64,000 bases of DNA, from positions 3,101,001 through 3,165,000 of the forward strand of contig NZ_AP028664.1 in assembly GCF_041154455.1 (NCBI RefSeq). The letters run 5' to 3'. Shown piece by piece: positions 16,222-24,577 of the stretch. Source of the DNA: Variovorax sp. V213. Lineage in GTDB: Bacteria > Pseudomonadota > Gammaproteobacteria > Burkholderiales > Burkholderiaceae_C. Under the pieces are notes generated by a model that ran no database searches, was not told where the DNA came from, and worked only from the letters and a program-made list of their open reading frames with translations. Positions within the stretch are counted from its first letter, which is position 1; the number at the start of each line of letters is the position of its first letter. A program made the position numbers and the translations under genes.

Positions 16222-17450
16222 TGCACGCGCTCCATCTTCTTTGCCTTGACCGCATGCACCAGGCGCCGGACCACGTCGCCAACGCTGGGCAGCCCGTCCT
16301 CGTACAGCGGCCGCAGCGGCATCATCACCGAGCCGTCGGTGCGGAACAGATGGCCACCGGAACCGATGCCCGGCGTCGATACGGGAATGAAAACGCCTTC
16401 GGCCGCGCCCTGCGGCAAGCGCATGGCCGGATGGCCGAGCACGATGCGCGGCACGTCGCTGGCTGGCGGCGCGGGCTCGGGGCCGTAGCTCGACACCCAC
16501 AGCAGCGTGTCGGCTGCGCCATCCGCCAGCAGCCGCTCCGCGTCGAAGCACAGCGGCTCGTGCTCGAGACCCAACGGCCCGGCGCGCGAGCGCAGCGGCA
16601 GGCCCGACAGCCAGGCGAACACCTGGTTCACGGTGGAGGCGCCATCGCCGCCGCCCAGCGGCAGCGAGGCAGCGCGCGTGCTGCGGTTGAGCGTGCCGAC
16701 GATGCGCTGGATGGCCTCGATGATGAGGGCACCCTGGGCAGGCAGGCGGGCCGACTCGTACACCAGCACCGCATAGCGGGCCGCCTTCAGGCGCGCCGAC
16801 AACGCCGCCAGTTCGGCAGGCACGCGATCGTCGTCCGTCCGGATGCGGCCCGCCACGAGCGCGGCAAGCAGGGACACGGTGTCGAACAGGTCGCCGTGCG
16901 GGGGCAATGTCTCGATGGCCAGGTCGTTGCGTTCCCCCGCGCCACAGCGGTGGAAGAATTCAGGGTAATGCGCCGTGGGCTCCTCGGTCATGCAGACGAT
17001 CAGGTCGGCCCGCGTCCGCACCTCCGCCAGCGTGGTGCTGAAGCCGCCGCGATCCTGCAATGCGCGCAGGCCATGCATCAGCGCCTTTCCCTGCGCGGGG
17101 TCGCAGATGGCACCTGTTTCGCAAGCCAGCGCATAGAGGGCCCGCGCACCGGCGACGTCGGTGCCGAGGCCGCCGAACAGGGGCTGGCGGCTGGCGGCCA
17201 GCAGCGAGGCGGCGGCGGCCACGGCGGTGTCGTGATCGCAGTCGCGGCCATCGACCCGTGGCTGGTCCGCGCTGGCGTTGGCATCGAAATTGGCCAGGCC
17301 ATTGCGCGCACGCGGGCAATCGCTGCCCGTGAGCGTCAGCGGCGTGCCGGGCGGCCCGATGTCGACGCCGAAGGTGTCGCACAACAAGGGACAGAACGGA
17401 CAGGTCCACGGGGCATTGCCGGGCTGCGTGGCAGTGTCGAAATCATTCAT
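16218..17450 (-). CDS. fhcB: FhcB, FmdB/FwdB-like subunit of the formyltransferase/hydrolase complex
   Basis: 410 residues from the ATG at 17450; an in-frame ATG at 17480 would add ten residues. The N-terminal CPFCPLLCD and following SDCPRARNG motifs match the region that carries a 4Fe-4S cluster in archaeal FwdB. FhcB proteins of methylotrophs lack the metallopterin active site, so the subunit is structural. I prefer 17450 because a strong sigma54 promoter match (17464-17479) overlaps the upstream candidate start. Neither start has a clear ribosome binding site. First gene of the operon fhcB-fhcA-fhcD-fhcC-fae2-pabBC-HAD. Confidence 0.92.
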   Translation of the reverse strand: MNDFDTATQPGNAPWTCPFCPLLCDTFGVDIGPPGTPLTLTGSDCPRARNGLANFDANASADQPRVDGRDCDHDTAVAAAASLLAASRQPLFGGLGTDVAGARALYALACETGAICDPAQGKALMHGLRALQDRGGFSTTLAEVRTRADLIVCMTEEPTAHYPEFFHRCGAGERNDLAIETLPPHGDLFDTVSLLAALVAGRIRTDDDRVPAELAALSARLKAARYAVLVYESARLPAQGALIIEAIQRIVGTLNRSTRAASLPLGGGDGASTVNQVFAWLSGLPLRSRAGPLGLEHEPLCFDAERLLADGAADTLLWVSSYGPEPAPPASDVPRIVLGHPAMRLPQGAAEGVFIPVSTPGIGSGGHLFRTDGSVMMPLRPLYEDGLPSVGDVVRRLVHAVKAKKMERVQ

Positions 17451-17463
17451 GGGCAGGCAACCA

Positions 17464-17479
17464 CGCAAGCCATGTGCCA
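17464..17479 (-). promoter_or_regulatory. Candidate sigma54 (-24/-12) promoter of the fhc operon
   Basis: On the minus strand the sequence reads TGGCACA-TGGC-TTGCG, matching the consensus TGGCACG-N4-TTGCW at all but the seventh and last bases, with the required GG-N10-GC spacing. The expected transcription start, about 12 bases downstream of the GC, is near 17453-17454, only about 3-4 bases before the fhcB ATG at 17450, which implies a nearly leaderless message. A sigma54-dependent activator is encoded at 24578-26626. Confidence 0.55.
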
Positions 17480-17514
17480 TTCAGCCGCGAGGCCGTGCGC
17501 CTAGGGGTAGCGCC

Positions 17515-17541
17515 CTATGACACACAGTTTGTGAGACATAG
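17515..17541. promoter_or_regulatory. 27-bp imperfect palindrome upstream of fhcB
   Basis: CTATGACACACA (17515-17526), a GTT spacer, and TGTGAGACATAG (17530-17541) form a dyad of two 12-bp arms with two mismatches. It lies about 60-90 bp upstream of the predicted sigma54 start of fhcB, the usual distance for an enhancer-binding protein site. The rest of the 230-bp gap between the HisA-like gene and fhcB shows nothing else I can assign. Confidence 0.5.
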
Positions 17542-17680
17542 TGTTGCGCTTTTGGCGGTCAATGCGTGCCGACGGGGGCCTCCGGCGGGGCATGCGAGCG
17601 CCATCGGGGATGGCACGGTTCGTGAGTGCAGCGGGTTGATGGCATGCCTCAACCACCCCCGTTGCGCCACCCCCGGCAGA

Positions 17681-18418
17681 TCAGCGGCGCACGCGCGGCA
17701 GTTGCAGGTCGTGCAGCGCGCTGGCCACCAGCCAGGCATCGGCGCCGGCCGCGCTGGCACGCGCCAGATCGTCCTCGCTGCGAATGCCGCCGGCACCGAT
17801 CACGGTGGCGCCCGGTGCCAGGCGCCTCACCTCCTGCAGGGTTTCCAGGTCGGGCCCCGCGCCGGAACCCACGCGCTCGAGCGTCATGACAATCAGCCGC
17901 TCCGGCCACAGGTCGACCGCGTCCCAGCAGCCGGCGTGGTCCAGGCGCTGGCCGTCGCGCCGGTCCAGCGACAGCGCGGCGCCCAGTTGGCCTTCACCAG
18001 CGCCGTCTTCGTCCATGGCAAAACAGCGCTCCAGCGCCTCGCGCGAACGCAGCGATTCGCTGCCGAACACCAGCACGATGCGCGAGGCGAATGGCGCCAG
18101 CTGGCTGCGCAGCGCCTGGCCGGCGGCGGCATCGGCCAGGCCCGCATCGAGCCACAGCTCGACCTCGGGCAGCGCCCGCAGCAGATCGGCCAGCACCGCG
18201 ATCTGCACCGGCCCGCCCTGCAGGGCGTCGAGGTCGGCCACATACAGCTGCCGCGCCGCGCAGTGGTCGCACAGGATGCGCGCCACCGTCACCGGGTCGC
18301 TGCTGGCGCACAACGCCGACACGATCGGCCGGTACGCCTTGCGGTCGCCGCGCACGGCCCTCACCACCTGGCCCTGCAGCAGGTCGACAACGGGGATCAG
18401 GTTCAGTTCGGAAGTCAT
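17681..18418 (-). CDS. HisA/HisF-like TIM-barrel protein of the C1 cofactor cluster
   Basis: 245 residues from the ATG at 18418; an upstream ATG at 18457 would overlap the divergent gene. The N terminus NLIPVVDLLQGQVVRAVRG resembles phosphoribosyl-formimino isomerase (HisA), including the first catalytic Asp. A second Asp occurs in the ALSLDRRDG strand, and phosphate-binding glycines appear in VIGAGGIRS. HisA-like proteins are regular companions of H4MPT/methylofuran genes in methylotrophs and are distinct from the histidine-pathway enzyme. The reaction is not established; an isomerase or phosphosugar step in cofactor synthesis is plausible. No his genes are nearby. It is divergent from the ATP-grasp gene with a 29-bp gap. 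Confidence 0.75.
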   Translation of the reverse strand: MTSELNLIPVVDLLQGQVVRAVRGDRKAYRPIVSALCASSDPVTVARILCDHCAARQLYVADLDALQGGPVQIAVLADLLRALPEVELWLDAGLADAAAGQALRSQLAPFASRIVLVFGSESLRSREALERCFAMDEDGAGEGQLGAALSLDRRDGQRLDHAGCWDAVDLWPERLIVMTLERVGSGAGPDLETLQEVRRLAPGATVIGAGGIRSEDDLARASAAGADAWLVASALHDLQLPRVRR

Positions 18419-18447
18419 GGGGAAGAGCCCGGAAAGTGGATGATGAA

Positions 18448-19437
18448 ATGACGACACGCGTTTTTGTTTACGAGTATCTCAGCGGCGGCGGCTGGAGCGA
18501 CTACGGCGACGATGCGGCCGCCGACGAGCTGTTGCCGTTGGGCCTGTCGATGCGCGATGCCATGGTGGCGGACCTGCGGCGCGCTGCCGATTGTTCGGTC
18601 TCGGCGGCGGTCTGCGAACCGGGGAACACCCTGCCCGCCGGCGCGGTGCCGCTGCGGCCGCGCACCAACGAATCGGCCTTCGACTTCGTGGCGCGGCAAA
18701 GCGCGCTGCACGACCTGGTGTGGCTGGTGGCACCCGAAACGGACGGCCTGCTGGCGCGCTTTCAGCGCACGGTGGGCAACGCGCGCTGGCTCGGATGCAG
18801 CGTCGAAGCCATCGAGCTCACGGCGGGCAAGAAGGCCACGCTCGCGCACCTGGCCGCCCACGGCGTGCAGACGACCCTGGCCTTTGCCGATGCGCCCGAT
18901 ATCACGCGCTGGGTGGTCAAGCCCGACGATGGCGCGGGCGGCGTGGCCACCCACGTGCACACCCGTCATGCGGATGCTCGGGGCGACATGGCACGGCGAA
19001 CGGAGGCAGGCGCCACCTTGACCCTCGAGCCCTGGATCGAAGGCGAAGCCCTGAGCCTCTCGCTGCTGTGCACGGCGCAGAATGCCGAAATGCTGAGCAT
19101 CAACCGCCAACGCATCTCGATCGACGCGCATGGACGACTGTCCTTCGATGGCGTGAGCGTCGATGCGGTGGGCCGCGACGATCCGCGCCGGGCTCCCCTG
19201 GCGGCGCTGGCCCAGCAGGTGGCGCGCGCCATCCCCGGACTGCGCGGTTTCGCGGGCATCGACCTGGTCTGGCATCCGGAGCGCGGGCCGGTGGTGATCG
19301 AGGTCAATCCGCGTGTCACCTGCGCCTATGTCGGGCTCTCCGCGGCGCTGGGGCGCAACCTGGCCGCAGAGTTGCTGGCAGATCGGCTGCACGGGGGCAG
19401 CGTTCACGAAAGGGAACTTGCGCGTGCCGACGCCTGA
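18448..19437 (+). CDS. ATP-grasp ligase, MfnD-like (candidate methylofuran glutamate ligase)
   Basis: 329 residues starting MTTRVFVYEYLSGGG, an N terminus typical of the ATP-grasp protein linked to methylofuran genes. ATP-binding features include WVVKPDDGAGG and LTLEPWIEGEALSLS. The metal-binding end of the fold is seen in FAGIDLVWHPERGPVVIEVNPR. In archaea MfnD joins glutamate to tyramine; bacterial methylofuran appears to use tyrosine-derived polyglutamate, so this gene probably makes the amide bonds of that side chain. It begins a plus-strand operon with the MfnF- and MfnE-like genes. GGAAAG about 12 bases upstream is a weak ribosome binding site. Confidence 0.75.
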   Translation: MTTRVFVYEYLSGGGWSDYGDDAAADELLPLGLSMRDAMVADLRRAADCSVSAAVCEPGNTLPAGAVPLRPRTNESAFDFVARQSALHDLVWLVAPETDGLLARFQRTVGNARWLGCSVEAIELTAGKKATLAHLAAHGVQTTLAFADAPDITRWVVKPDDGAGGVATHVHTRHADARGDMARRTEAGATLTLEPWIEGEALSLSLLCTAQNAEMLSINRQRISIDAHGRLSFDGVSVDAVGRDDPRRAPLAALAQQVARAIPGLRGFAGIDLVWHPERGPVVIEVNPRVTCAYVGLSAALGRNLAAELLADRLHGGSVHERELARADA

Positions 19438-20524
19438 ACGCGCCACCATCGGGTGGGACATCGGCGGCGCGCACGTCAAGGCCTGCCTGCTGCAAGGCGG
19501 GGAGGTGGTCGACGTCGCGCAATGGGGCTGTCCGCTCTGGCAGGGGCTCGACCATTTGACGCGCGCTCTGCAAGCCGCAGAAGCGCGTTGGCCCGGCCTC
19601 GGCGCAGCGAAGCATGCGGTGACCATGACCGGCGAGATGGTCGACCTGTTTCCCGATCGCGAAGCTGGCGTGCGCGGCATTGCTGCAGCGCTGTCGGCAG
19701 CGCTTCCCGTGCCGCCGGGCGCCCTGCACTTCTTCGCCGGAGATGCCGGCTGGTGCGCCACCGCCGCCGACGTGGCACGGCTCTGGGAGCACATCGCATC
19801 GGCCAATTGGCTCGCCACCGCGCGGCATGCCGCGCTGGTGTTCCCTGAAGGGGTGCTGGTCGACATCGGCAGCACCACCACCGACCTCATCGCCTTCGGC
19901 AACGAGGGCGTGCTGACCACCAGCCGCACCGACGCCGAACGCCTCGTGAGCGGCGAGCTCGCCTACCACGGCGTGGTGCGAACCCCGGTGTGCGCGCTGA
20001 CGCAGCGCATCGAATGGCGCGGCCAGGCACGCCACGTGATGAACGAGTTCTTCGCGACCACGGCCGACGTCTACCGGCTGTGCGGTGAGCTCGACCCGGC
20101 GCACGACCTGTACCCGAGCGCCGACAACGCGGACAAGGGCCTGGCCGCCACGCGCCAGCGTCTCGCGCGCATGGTGGGGCTGGACGAGCGCGATGCCTCC
20201 GCGGGCGAATGGCTGGACCTTGCGCAGGCCTGGCGCGCCGCACAGGTCGAAGCCATTGCCGCACAGCTGCGCCGCGTGCTGGCCGCGCATGCGCTCTCGC
20301 GCGAGGCCGTGATCGTGAGCGCGGGTTGCGGTGCCTTCCTGGTGCCCGACCTGGCCACCGCGGCCGCCGCCGAAACGCCCGGTTCCGTGCCGCGCCGCTT
20401 TGCTGCCTATGGCGGCGACGTCGCGAGCGTGGCCCGCCATGCGGCTGCGGGCACCACCACCTGGGCACAGGTGTGCGCACCGAGCGTGGCTGTGGCGGCG
20501 CTGTTCGAAAGGGAGCACGACTGA
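19424..20524 (+). CDS. MfnF-like protein, hydantoinase A/actin-like ATPase fold (H4MPT-linked C1 protein)
   Basis: 366 residues from a GTG at 19424 that has AGGGAA eight bases upstream and overlaps the previous gene by 14 bases. Nucleotide-binding motifs of the actin/hydantoinase A superfamily are visible: GWDIGGAHVKA at the N terminus and VDIGSTTTDLI in the middle. The archaeal homologue MfnF couples the furan moiety to the tyramine-glutamate part of methanofuran. Proteins of this type occur with fhc genes in methylotrophs, consistent with building the methylofuran arm used by FhcABCD. The stop overlaps the next start (TGATG). Confidence 0.8.
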   Translation: MPTPERATIGWDIGGAHVKACLLQGGEVVDVAQWGCPLWQGLDHLTRALQAAEARWPGLGAAKHAVTMTGEMVDLFPDREAGVRGIAAALSAALPVPPGALHFFAGDAGWCATAADVARLWEHIASANWLATARHAALVFPEGVLVDIGSTTTDLIAFGNEGVLTTSRTDAERLVSGELAYHGVVRTPVCALTQRIEWRGQARHVMNEFFATTADVYRLCGELDPAHDLYPSADNADKGLAATRQRLARMVGLDERDASAGEWLDLAQAWRAAQVEAIAAQLRRVLAAHALSREAVIVSAGCGAFLVPDLATAAAAETPGSVPRRFAAYGGDVASVARHAAAGTTTWAQVCAPSVAVAALFEREHD

Positions 20525-21123
20525 TGTGGGTCGTCAAGATCGGCGGCAGCCTTTGTTCCGACCCGGTGCTGCCGCAGTGGCTCGACCTCCTGACGCAGAT
20601 CGGCGGTGGCCGCGTCACGGTGGTCTGCGGCGGCGGCAGCTTTGCGGACGAAGTGCGGCGCGTGCAGTCGCATTGGCAGTTCAACGACCTGGCTGCCCAC
20701 AACATGGCCGTGCTGGCCATGGCGCAGACGGCCTACCAGCTGCATGCGCTGAATCCGGGCCTGCAGCTGGCCACGCGCAAGACCGACATCCCCGACCTGC
20801 TGCGCCAGGGAAAGACGGCGTTGTGGCTGCCGCTCGAACTGCGCCGCGACCAGCCCGACGAGCGCACCGGCTGGGACGCCACGTCGGACACCATTGCGCT
20901 CGATCTGGCGAAACATCTCAATGCCGAGCAGCTGGTGCTGGTCAAATCGTGCGCCATCGATCCGCAGATGACGCTGGCAGAGCTTGGCGATGCCGGCGTG
21001 CTCGACCAGCAGTTTGCCGAACAGTCCGATGACGCCGCCTTTCCGATCACCCTGCTTCACAAGAACCAGCTGTCGACCATGCGCGCGCTGTTGCTGGGCG
21101 AGGCCACCTTCACGCCCCGCTGA
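20524..21123 (+). CDS. MfnE-like amino acid kinase family protein
   Basis: 199 residues, start overlapping the previous stop. The N-terminal WVVKIGGSL and VVCGGGSFADEVR motifs are the phosphate-binding loops of the aspartate/glutamate/uridylate kinase fold; WDATSDTIALDLAKHL and LVLVKS follow. In archaea MfnE phosphorylates the alcohol phosphate of aminomethylfuran to a diphosphate, activating it for MfnF. The gene order ATP-grasp, MfnF-like, MfnE-like supports that role in bacterial methylofuran synthesis. It converges on mfnB with a 42-bp gap. Confidence 0.8.
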   Translation: MWVVKIGGSLCSDPVLPQWLDLLTQIGGGRVTVVCGGGSFADEVRRVQSHWQFNDLAAHNMAVLAMAQTAYQLHALNPGLQLATRKTDIPDLLRQGKTALWLPLELRRDQPDERTGWDATSDTIALDLAKHLNAEQLVLVKSCAIDPQMTLAELGDAGVLDQQFAEQSDDAAFPITLLHKNQLSTMRALLLGEATFTPR

Positions 21124-21165
21124 CGAACACCGAGGGCGCGGGCGAGACCGCCCCGCGCGAAAAGC

Positions 21166-21870
21166 TCAGGCCGCCGCCGGTTCCACGACGGCTTCGCCGT
21201 GCAGCAGCGCGGCCAGCGCCGCGAGCCGCTCGGGGCAGAGCGCTGTCTTGCGGTCGGCCACGCAAACAGCGCTGCGGAATCCCGCAAAATCGGGCGCCAG
21301 CGCCTGCAGCAAGGGAACGTGCGCCACGCGCAGCGCACCGGCCGCGCCGGCCATGCGGCCCGAGGCGCGCACCTCGGCCACAAAGGCGCGCAGGTCCGCC
21401 ATGGGCACCGCATCGAAGAGGCTTCCGGCCAGCTTGTCGGCGGTGTCCACCATGAGGCCCGGAAAATCGAGTGCGCAGGCGCGCGCGATCAGCGTGGCAT
21501 CGAGCCCGCGGTCGGCAATGAAGACCGGCACCACGGGCCAAGTGCAAGCCGCGAGCGCGTCGAGTACCACGAAGGCTTCGGGACCTCGCTCGATGCCGAC
21601 CTTCACGTAGTCGACACCGCAGGCACCCACCGCGTCCACCTGGGCGCGGATGCGGTCCAGCGCATGCATCGGCAGGTCGCCGATGGTTGCGCTCACGGGC
21701 AGGCCGATGCCATGCGCGCGCAATGCGCCCACGATGGCGCCGATGGTCGCCACGGGCAAACCGCCCAGCGCGCCGTCGCTGGGCTCCTTCAGGTCGATGA
21801 AGTCGGCCCCGCCGCGGGCCGCGAGCAAGGCTTCGTCCACGCTGCGAACGCTCACCAGCATGCGCGTCAT
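21166..21870 (-). CDS. mfnB: MfnB, (5-formylfuran-3-yl)methyl phosphate synthase
   Basis: 234 residues starting MTRMLVSVRSVDEALLAARGG, with the family motifs FIDLKEPSDGALGG and VDYVKVGIE, whose lysines are the expected Schiff-base/catalytic residues, and VMVDTADK-like sequence later (LMVDTADK). The enzyme condenses two glyceraldehyde-3-phosphate molecules to the furan phosphate that starts methanofuran and methylofuran synthesis. Start at 21870 fits the conserved N terminus and overlaps the DUF447 stop by four bases. Last gene of the operon beginning with the sigma54 activator. Confidence 0.9.
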   Translation of the reverse strand: MTRMLVSVRSVDEALLAARGGADFIDLKEPSDGALGGLPVATIGAIVGALRAHGIGLPVSATIGDLPMHALDRIRAQVDAVGACGVDYVKVGIERGPEAFVVLDALAACTWPVVPVFIADRGLDATLIARACALDFPGLMVDTADKLAGSLFDAVPMADLRAFVAEVRASGRMAGAAGALRVAHVPLLQALAPDFAGFRSAVCVADRKTALCPERLAALAALLHGEAVVEPAAA

Positions 21871-22448
21871 GATGTGCGCTCCGGCATGCCCGCGCGGTGC
21901 TGCACGACCGCCGCGCAGAGCCACTCCCAGGCTTCGCGCTCCTCGGGCCCGGCTGTCTTGTCGATCGCAATCTGCAGGTAGCTCATTTCGGTTTCCACTT
22001 TCTCCGGGGGCAGCATGTGCAAGCGGCTGACCAGCACGGCGCCTTCGATCACCGCAGCCTGCGCGCGGTTGAAGCCGACGAAGGGTGCATGCGTGGCCTC
22101 GTGCACGGCCACCATGCGCAGCACCGGGCGCTGCGCATCGTCGCGCTGCTCAGCGAGTTCCAGTTCGACGTGGCGCAGCGCGGCCGCCAGGCGCACGCCC
22201 TCGATGCGTTCGGCCGGCAGCGTGGGCCACGCCTTGCGTCCCGTGACGCAGCCGGCGAACACGCGCGTGTCGCAGACGATGTTGAGCACCGCATGGCCTG
22301 TGGCCACGATGTTGTCGTGCGTGGTCGAGGGCTTGAACGGCATCAGCAGGATGGCGCCCTCCTGGTAGCGGATACCCATCGGTGCCACGTGCGGTTTGCC
22401 GCCGGGCGCGACGGTGGTCACCACGGCTTCGAATATCTGGTCGTTCAT
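21867..22448 (-). CDS. DUF447-family protein of the C1 cofactor cluster
   Basis: 193 residues beginning MNDQIFEAVVTTVAPGGKPHVAPMGIRY, which is the DUF447 signature; further features are VLNIVCDTRVFAG and HEATHAPFVGFNRAQ. The fold is thought to resemble FMN-binding split barrels, though I see no definitive flavin motif. DUF447 genes recur next to H4MPT/methylofuran genes in methylotrophs and methanogens, so a step in cofactor synthesis or repair is likely but unassigned. Overlaps both neighbours by four bases. Confidence 0.8.
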   Translation of the reverse strand: MNDQIFEAVVTTVAPGGKPHVAPMGIRYQEGAILLMPFKPSTTHDNIVATGHAVLNIVCDTRVFAGCVTGRKAWPTLPAERIEGVRLAAALRHVELELAEQRDDAQRPVLRMVAVHEATHAPFVGFNRAQAAVIEGAVLVSRLHMLPPEKVETEMSYLQIAIDKTAGPEEREAWEWLCAAVVQHRAGMPERTS

Positions 22449-23920
22449 GAGGGTGTTGGCGCGGTGGTGCTCACGGCGCCGGGCTCGGCTGCGGCATTGT
22501 TCTTCGATGTCTTCATGGTGGTTCCCGGTGCGCACCAGCGCGCGAGGTCTTCGGCGGGCCGCGGCGCGGCGCAGCCCCAGTCGAGCGGCTGGTCCTGCAC
22601 ATAGCGCTTGCCGAGCTGCCAGGCGATTTCGGCGCGCGCGAGTTCCACGCCCATGTAGAACGCATGGTCGGCGTCGTCCTGCAGCTTGAGCTGCGGCCAG
22701 AGCTCGAACGCGCCCTGCCCCAGCCGCAGGCCGTCGCGGTTGTACACGTGCAGGCCCAGCGGCGAAATCTGCACGCGAAAGTTCGGGTCGCGCACCTGCG
22801 AGGCGATCTCGCCAATCTCTTCGGGCGTGTCGGGAAACGGATGCTTGGCATGCACCGTCATCAGCGCATCGCTCATGCCCTTGGGTAGCGTGGCATTGCG
22901 TGCCGCCGCATGCATGATGCGCCGCGCCCAGTCGGCCTCGCTCACCGCGCGGCGTGCATGCTGGCTCACCTGCGTGGTCAGCACGGCCGCCACGTTCAGC
23001 TCGGCGGCAATGCCGAACAGCACCGCGTTGATGCCGCTGGTGTCGGCCTCGGTCAGCTCCGTGAGGTTACCCACGCCGAGCATGATCGGCGCATCGGGGA
23101 ATCGCTCGCGCAGCCGGTGGTAGCGCACGATCGATGCGGTAAGGCCGAACGGAATCGGATCGAGGATCGAATCGGCCAGGAAGGCATGGCCGCGCTGCTG
23201 CATCAGCGTCACCGCCTCGTACAGCGATTCTTCATCGGCCGGAACGCGCGGAATCAGCACCGGTGTGGATTCAACTTCGTCGGCGATCCAAAGCGTGTCG
23301 AGCGTGAGGCTCAGCAGGTAGTCGGCGCCGGCCTTGCCGCCGGTCAGCAGTTCCTGCGCCTCGCTCGAGTCGACGCTCACCTGGAAGCCTTCGGCCTTCA
23401 GCGCCTGCACGCTTTCGGCCAGGTGGTCGAAGCGCGTCTCGGGCAGGCAGCCCAGGTCGATGACATTGGCGCCGTCGGCCGCCAGCTGCCGCGCGCGCTC
23501 GATGATCTGCGGCACCGTGAGCCGCGGCGCATCGACGATCTCGGCAAAGATCGCGACCTCGTACTCGTTCAGGTCGACCGCGCGCGCGGTACGGTTGAAG
23601 TGGCGCGGCAGGTCTTTCAGCTCTTGCGGGCCTCGCTCCACCGGAACGCCGAAGTGAAGGCTCAGGGCCTCGACGTCGCCCCGGCAGCGGCCCGGCACCA
23701 TGATGCGGTCGGCGCGCCGCGACGCCGCGCCCTCGCCTTCGCCCTCGGTGAACACCGGGGCCGCGACGCGGCGGCGGATCATGTCGGCCGTCATCAGCGC
23801 GGCCACCTGCAATCCGATCTCCCGCACTTCCCATGTGAACGGTGCCGCCTCGATGCCGGCCAGCACCCGCGTGAGGCTGGCTTGGGCGAGGCGCCCGGTC
23901 AGGAAGACGATGTGTTCCAT
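22445..23920 (-). CDS. Dihydropteroate synthase-like protein (DUF6513 plus pterin-binding barrel)
   Basis: 491 residues. An N-terminal ~110-residue domain (MEHIVFLTGRLAQASL) precedes a TIM barrel related to dihydropteroate synthase, with ANVIDLGCLPET, VSVDSSEAQE and GVGNLTEL barrel-strand motifs. The C-terminal ~120 residues include SPLGLHVYNRDG and GVELARAEIAWQLGKRY. Archaeal relatives are encoded among methanopterin genes. The first ORF in this gene's family is regularly part of bacterial H4MPT clusters, where a role in pterin assembly is assumed. It overlaps the dmrB-like gene by 22 bp and the DUF447 gene by four. Confidence 0.8.
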   Translation of the reverse strand: MEHIVFLTGRLAQASLTRVLAGIEAAPFTWEVREIGLQVAALMTADMIRRRVAAPVFTEGEGEGAASRRADRIMVPGRCRGDVEALSLHFGVPVERGPQELKDLPRHFNRTARAVDLNEYEVAIFAEIVDAPRLTVPQIIERARQLAADGANVIDLGCLPETRFDHLAESVQALKAEGFQVSVDSSEAQELLTGGKAGADYLLSLTLDTLWIADEVESTPVLIPRVPADEESLYEAVTLMQQRGHAFLADSILDPIPFGLTASIVRYHRLRERFPDAPIMLGVGNLTELTEADTSGINAVLFGIAAELNVAAVLTTQVSQHARRAVSEADWARRIMHAAARNATLPKGMSDALMTVHAKHPFPDTPEEIGEIASQVRDPNFRVQISPLGLHVYNRDGLRLGQGAFELWPQLKLQDDADHAFYMGVELARAEIAWQLGKRYVQDQPLDWGCAAPRPAEDLARWCAPGTTMKTSKNNAAAEPGAVSTTAPTPS

Positions 23921-24558
23921 GCGAGAGAGAGTTCCTTCAAGCGTGCATCGAGCACGGCTTCGAGTTCGGCCGGCGACGCGACCACCTGGCAGAAGTCGAT
24001 GCCGCGCAGCCGGTCCACGTTGTCCAGTTCGATGCGCCGCGGACGCAGCGTTACCCAGTCGTGCGGCGACCTAGTCACCACCACCGGTTCCGTATCGCAT
24101 GCAAACACGATGCCAGGAATTCCGAGCTTGCCGGCCTGGGCGAACATGTTGGTCGGCAAGGTGTCGCTGATCCCGAAAGCGCACTTGGCCACCGTGTTGC
24201 TGGTGGCCGGCGCCACCACCACCGTGTGATAGACGTCGTCGTAGAGCATGCCCACCGGCACGCCACTCGCGGTCTTGTCGCGAAAGACGCGAAAGCGCGC
24301 CTTCAATGCCTCGATGTGCAGCTTGTAGATGGGCAGAACTTCCTCGGCGGCGGCCGAGAGAAACAGGTCCACCGATGGCAGCCGCGACGCGAGCGCCAGC
24401 GACTCCTCCAGGAAGTGGCCGGAGCCCGTGATGCACCAGGCTATCCGAGAGCGCGGCGGCGAGGCCGGCAGCGGCGGTTCTCCGTCTTCGGCAACCAGGG
24501 CCGTGCCGCGCGGATCGATTTTCTTGCCCGTGGCCGGTGGCTCCCCGTTCGTCGTCAT
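23899..24558 (-). CDS. dmrB: DmrB-type flavoprotein (candidate dihydromethanopterin reductase)
   Basis: 219 residues. After a ~40-residue proline-rich leader, the sequence IAWCITGSGHFLEESL is the FMN-phosphate loop of the Dfp/UbiX-like flavoprotein fold; VVAPATSNTVAKCAFG and the FACDTEP motif complete it. Archaeal-type DmrB reduces dihydromethanopterin to tetrahydromethanopterin and homologues occur in Burkholderia-group methylotrophs instead of the DmrA found in Methylobacterium. Here it would perform the last reduction of the pterin cofactor. Start at 24558 lies 19 bp after the sigma54 activator stop. Confidence 0.78.
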   Translation of the reverse strand: MTTNGEPPATGKKIDPRGTALVAEDGEPPLPASPPRSRIAWCITGSGHFLEESLALASRLPSVDLFLSAAAEEVLPIYKLHIEALKARFRVFRDKTASGVPVGMLYDDVYHTVVVAPATSNTVAKCAFGISDTLPTNMFAQAGKLGIPGIVFACDTEPVVVTRSPHDWVTLRPRRIELDNVDRLRGIDFCQVVASPAELEAVLDARLKELSLAWNTSSS

Positions 24559-24577
24559 GTCCAGCGAGCCCGTCGGC

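Noticed and set aside
21124..21165. Terminator between the convergent MfnE-like and mfnB genes
   Set aside because: A GC-rich imperfect stem (GCGCGGGCG/CGCCCCGCGC) can be drawn, but it has a bulge and no T tract on either side.
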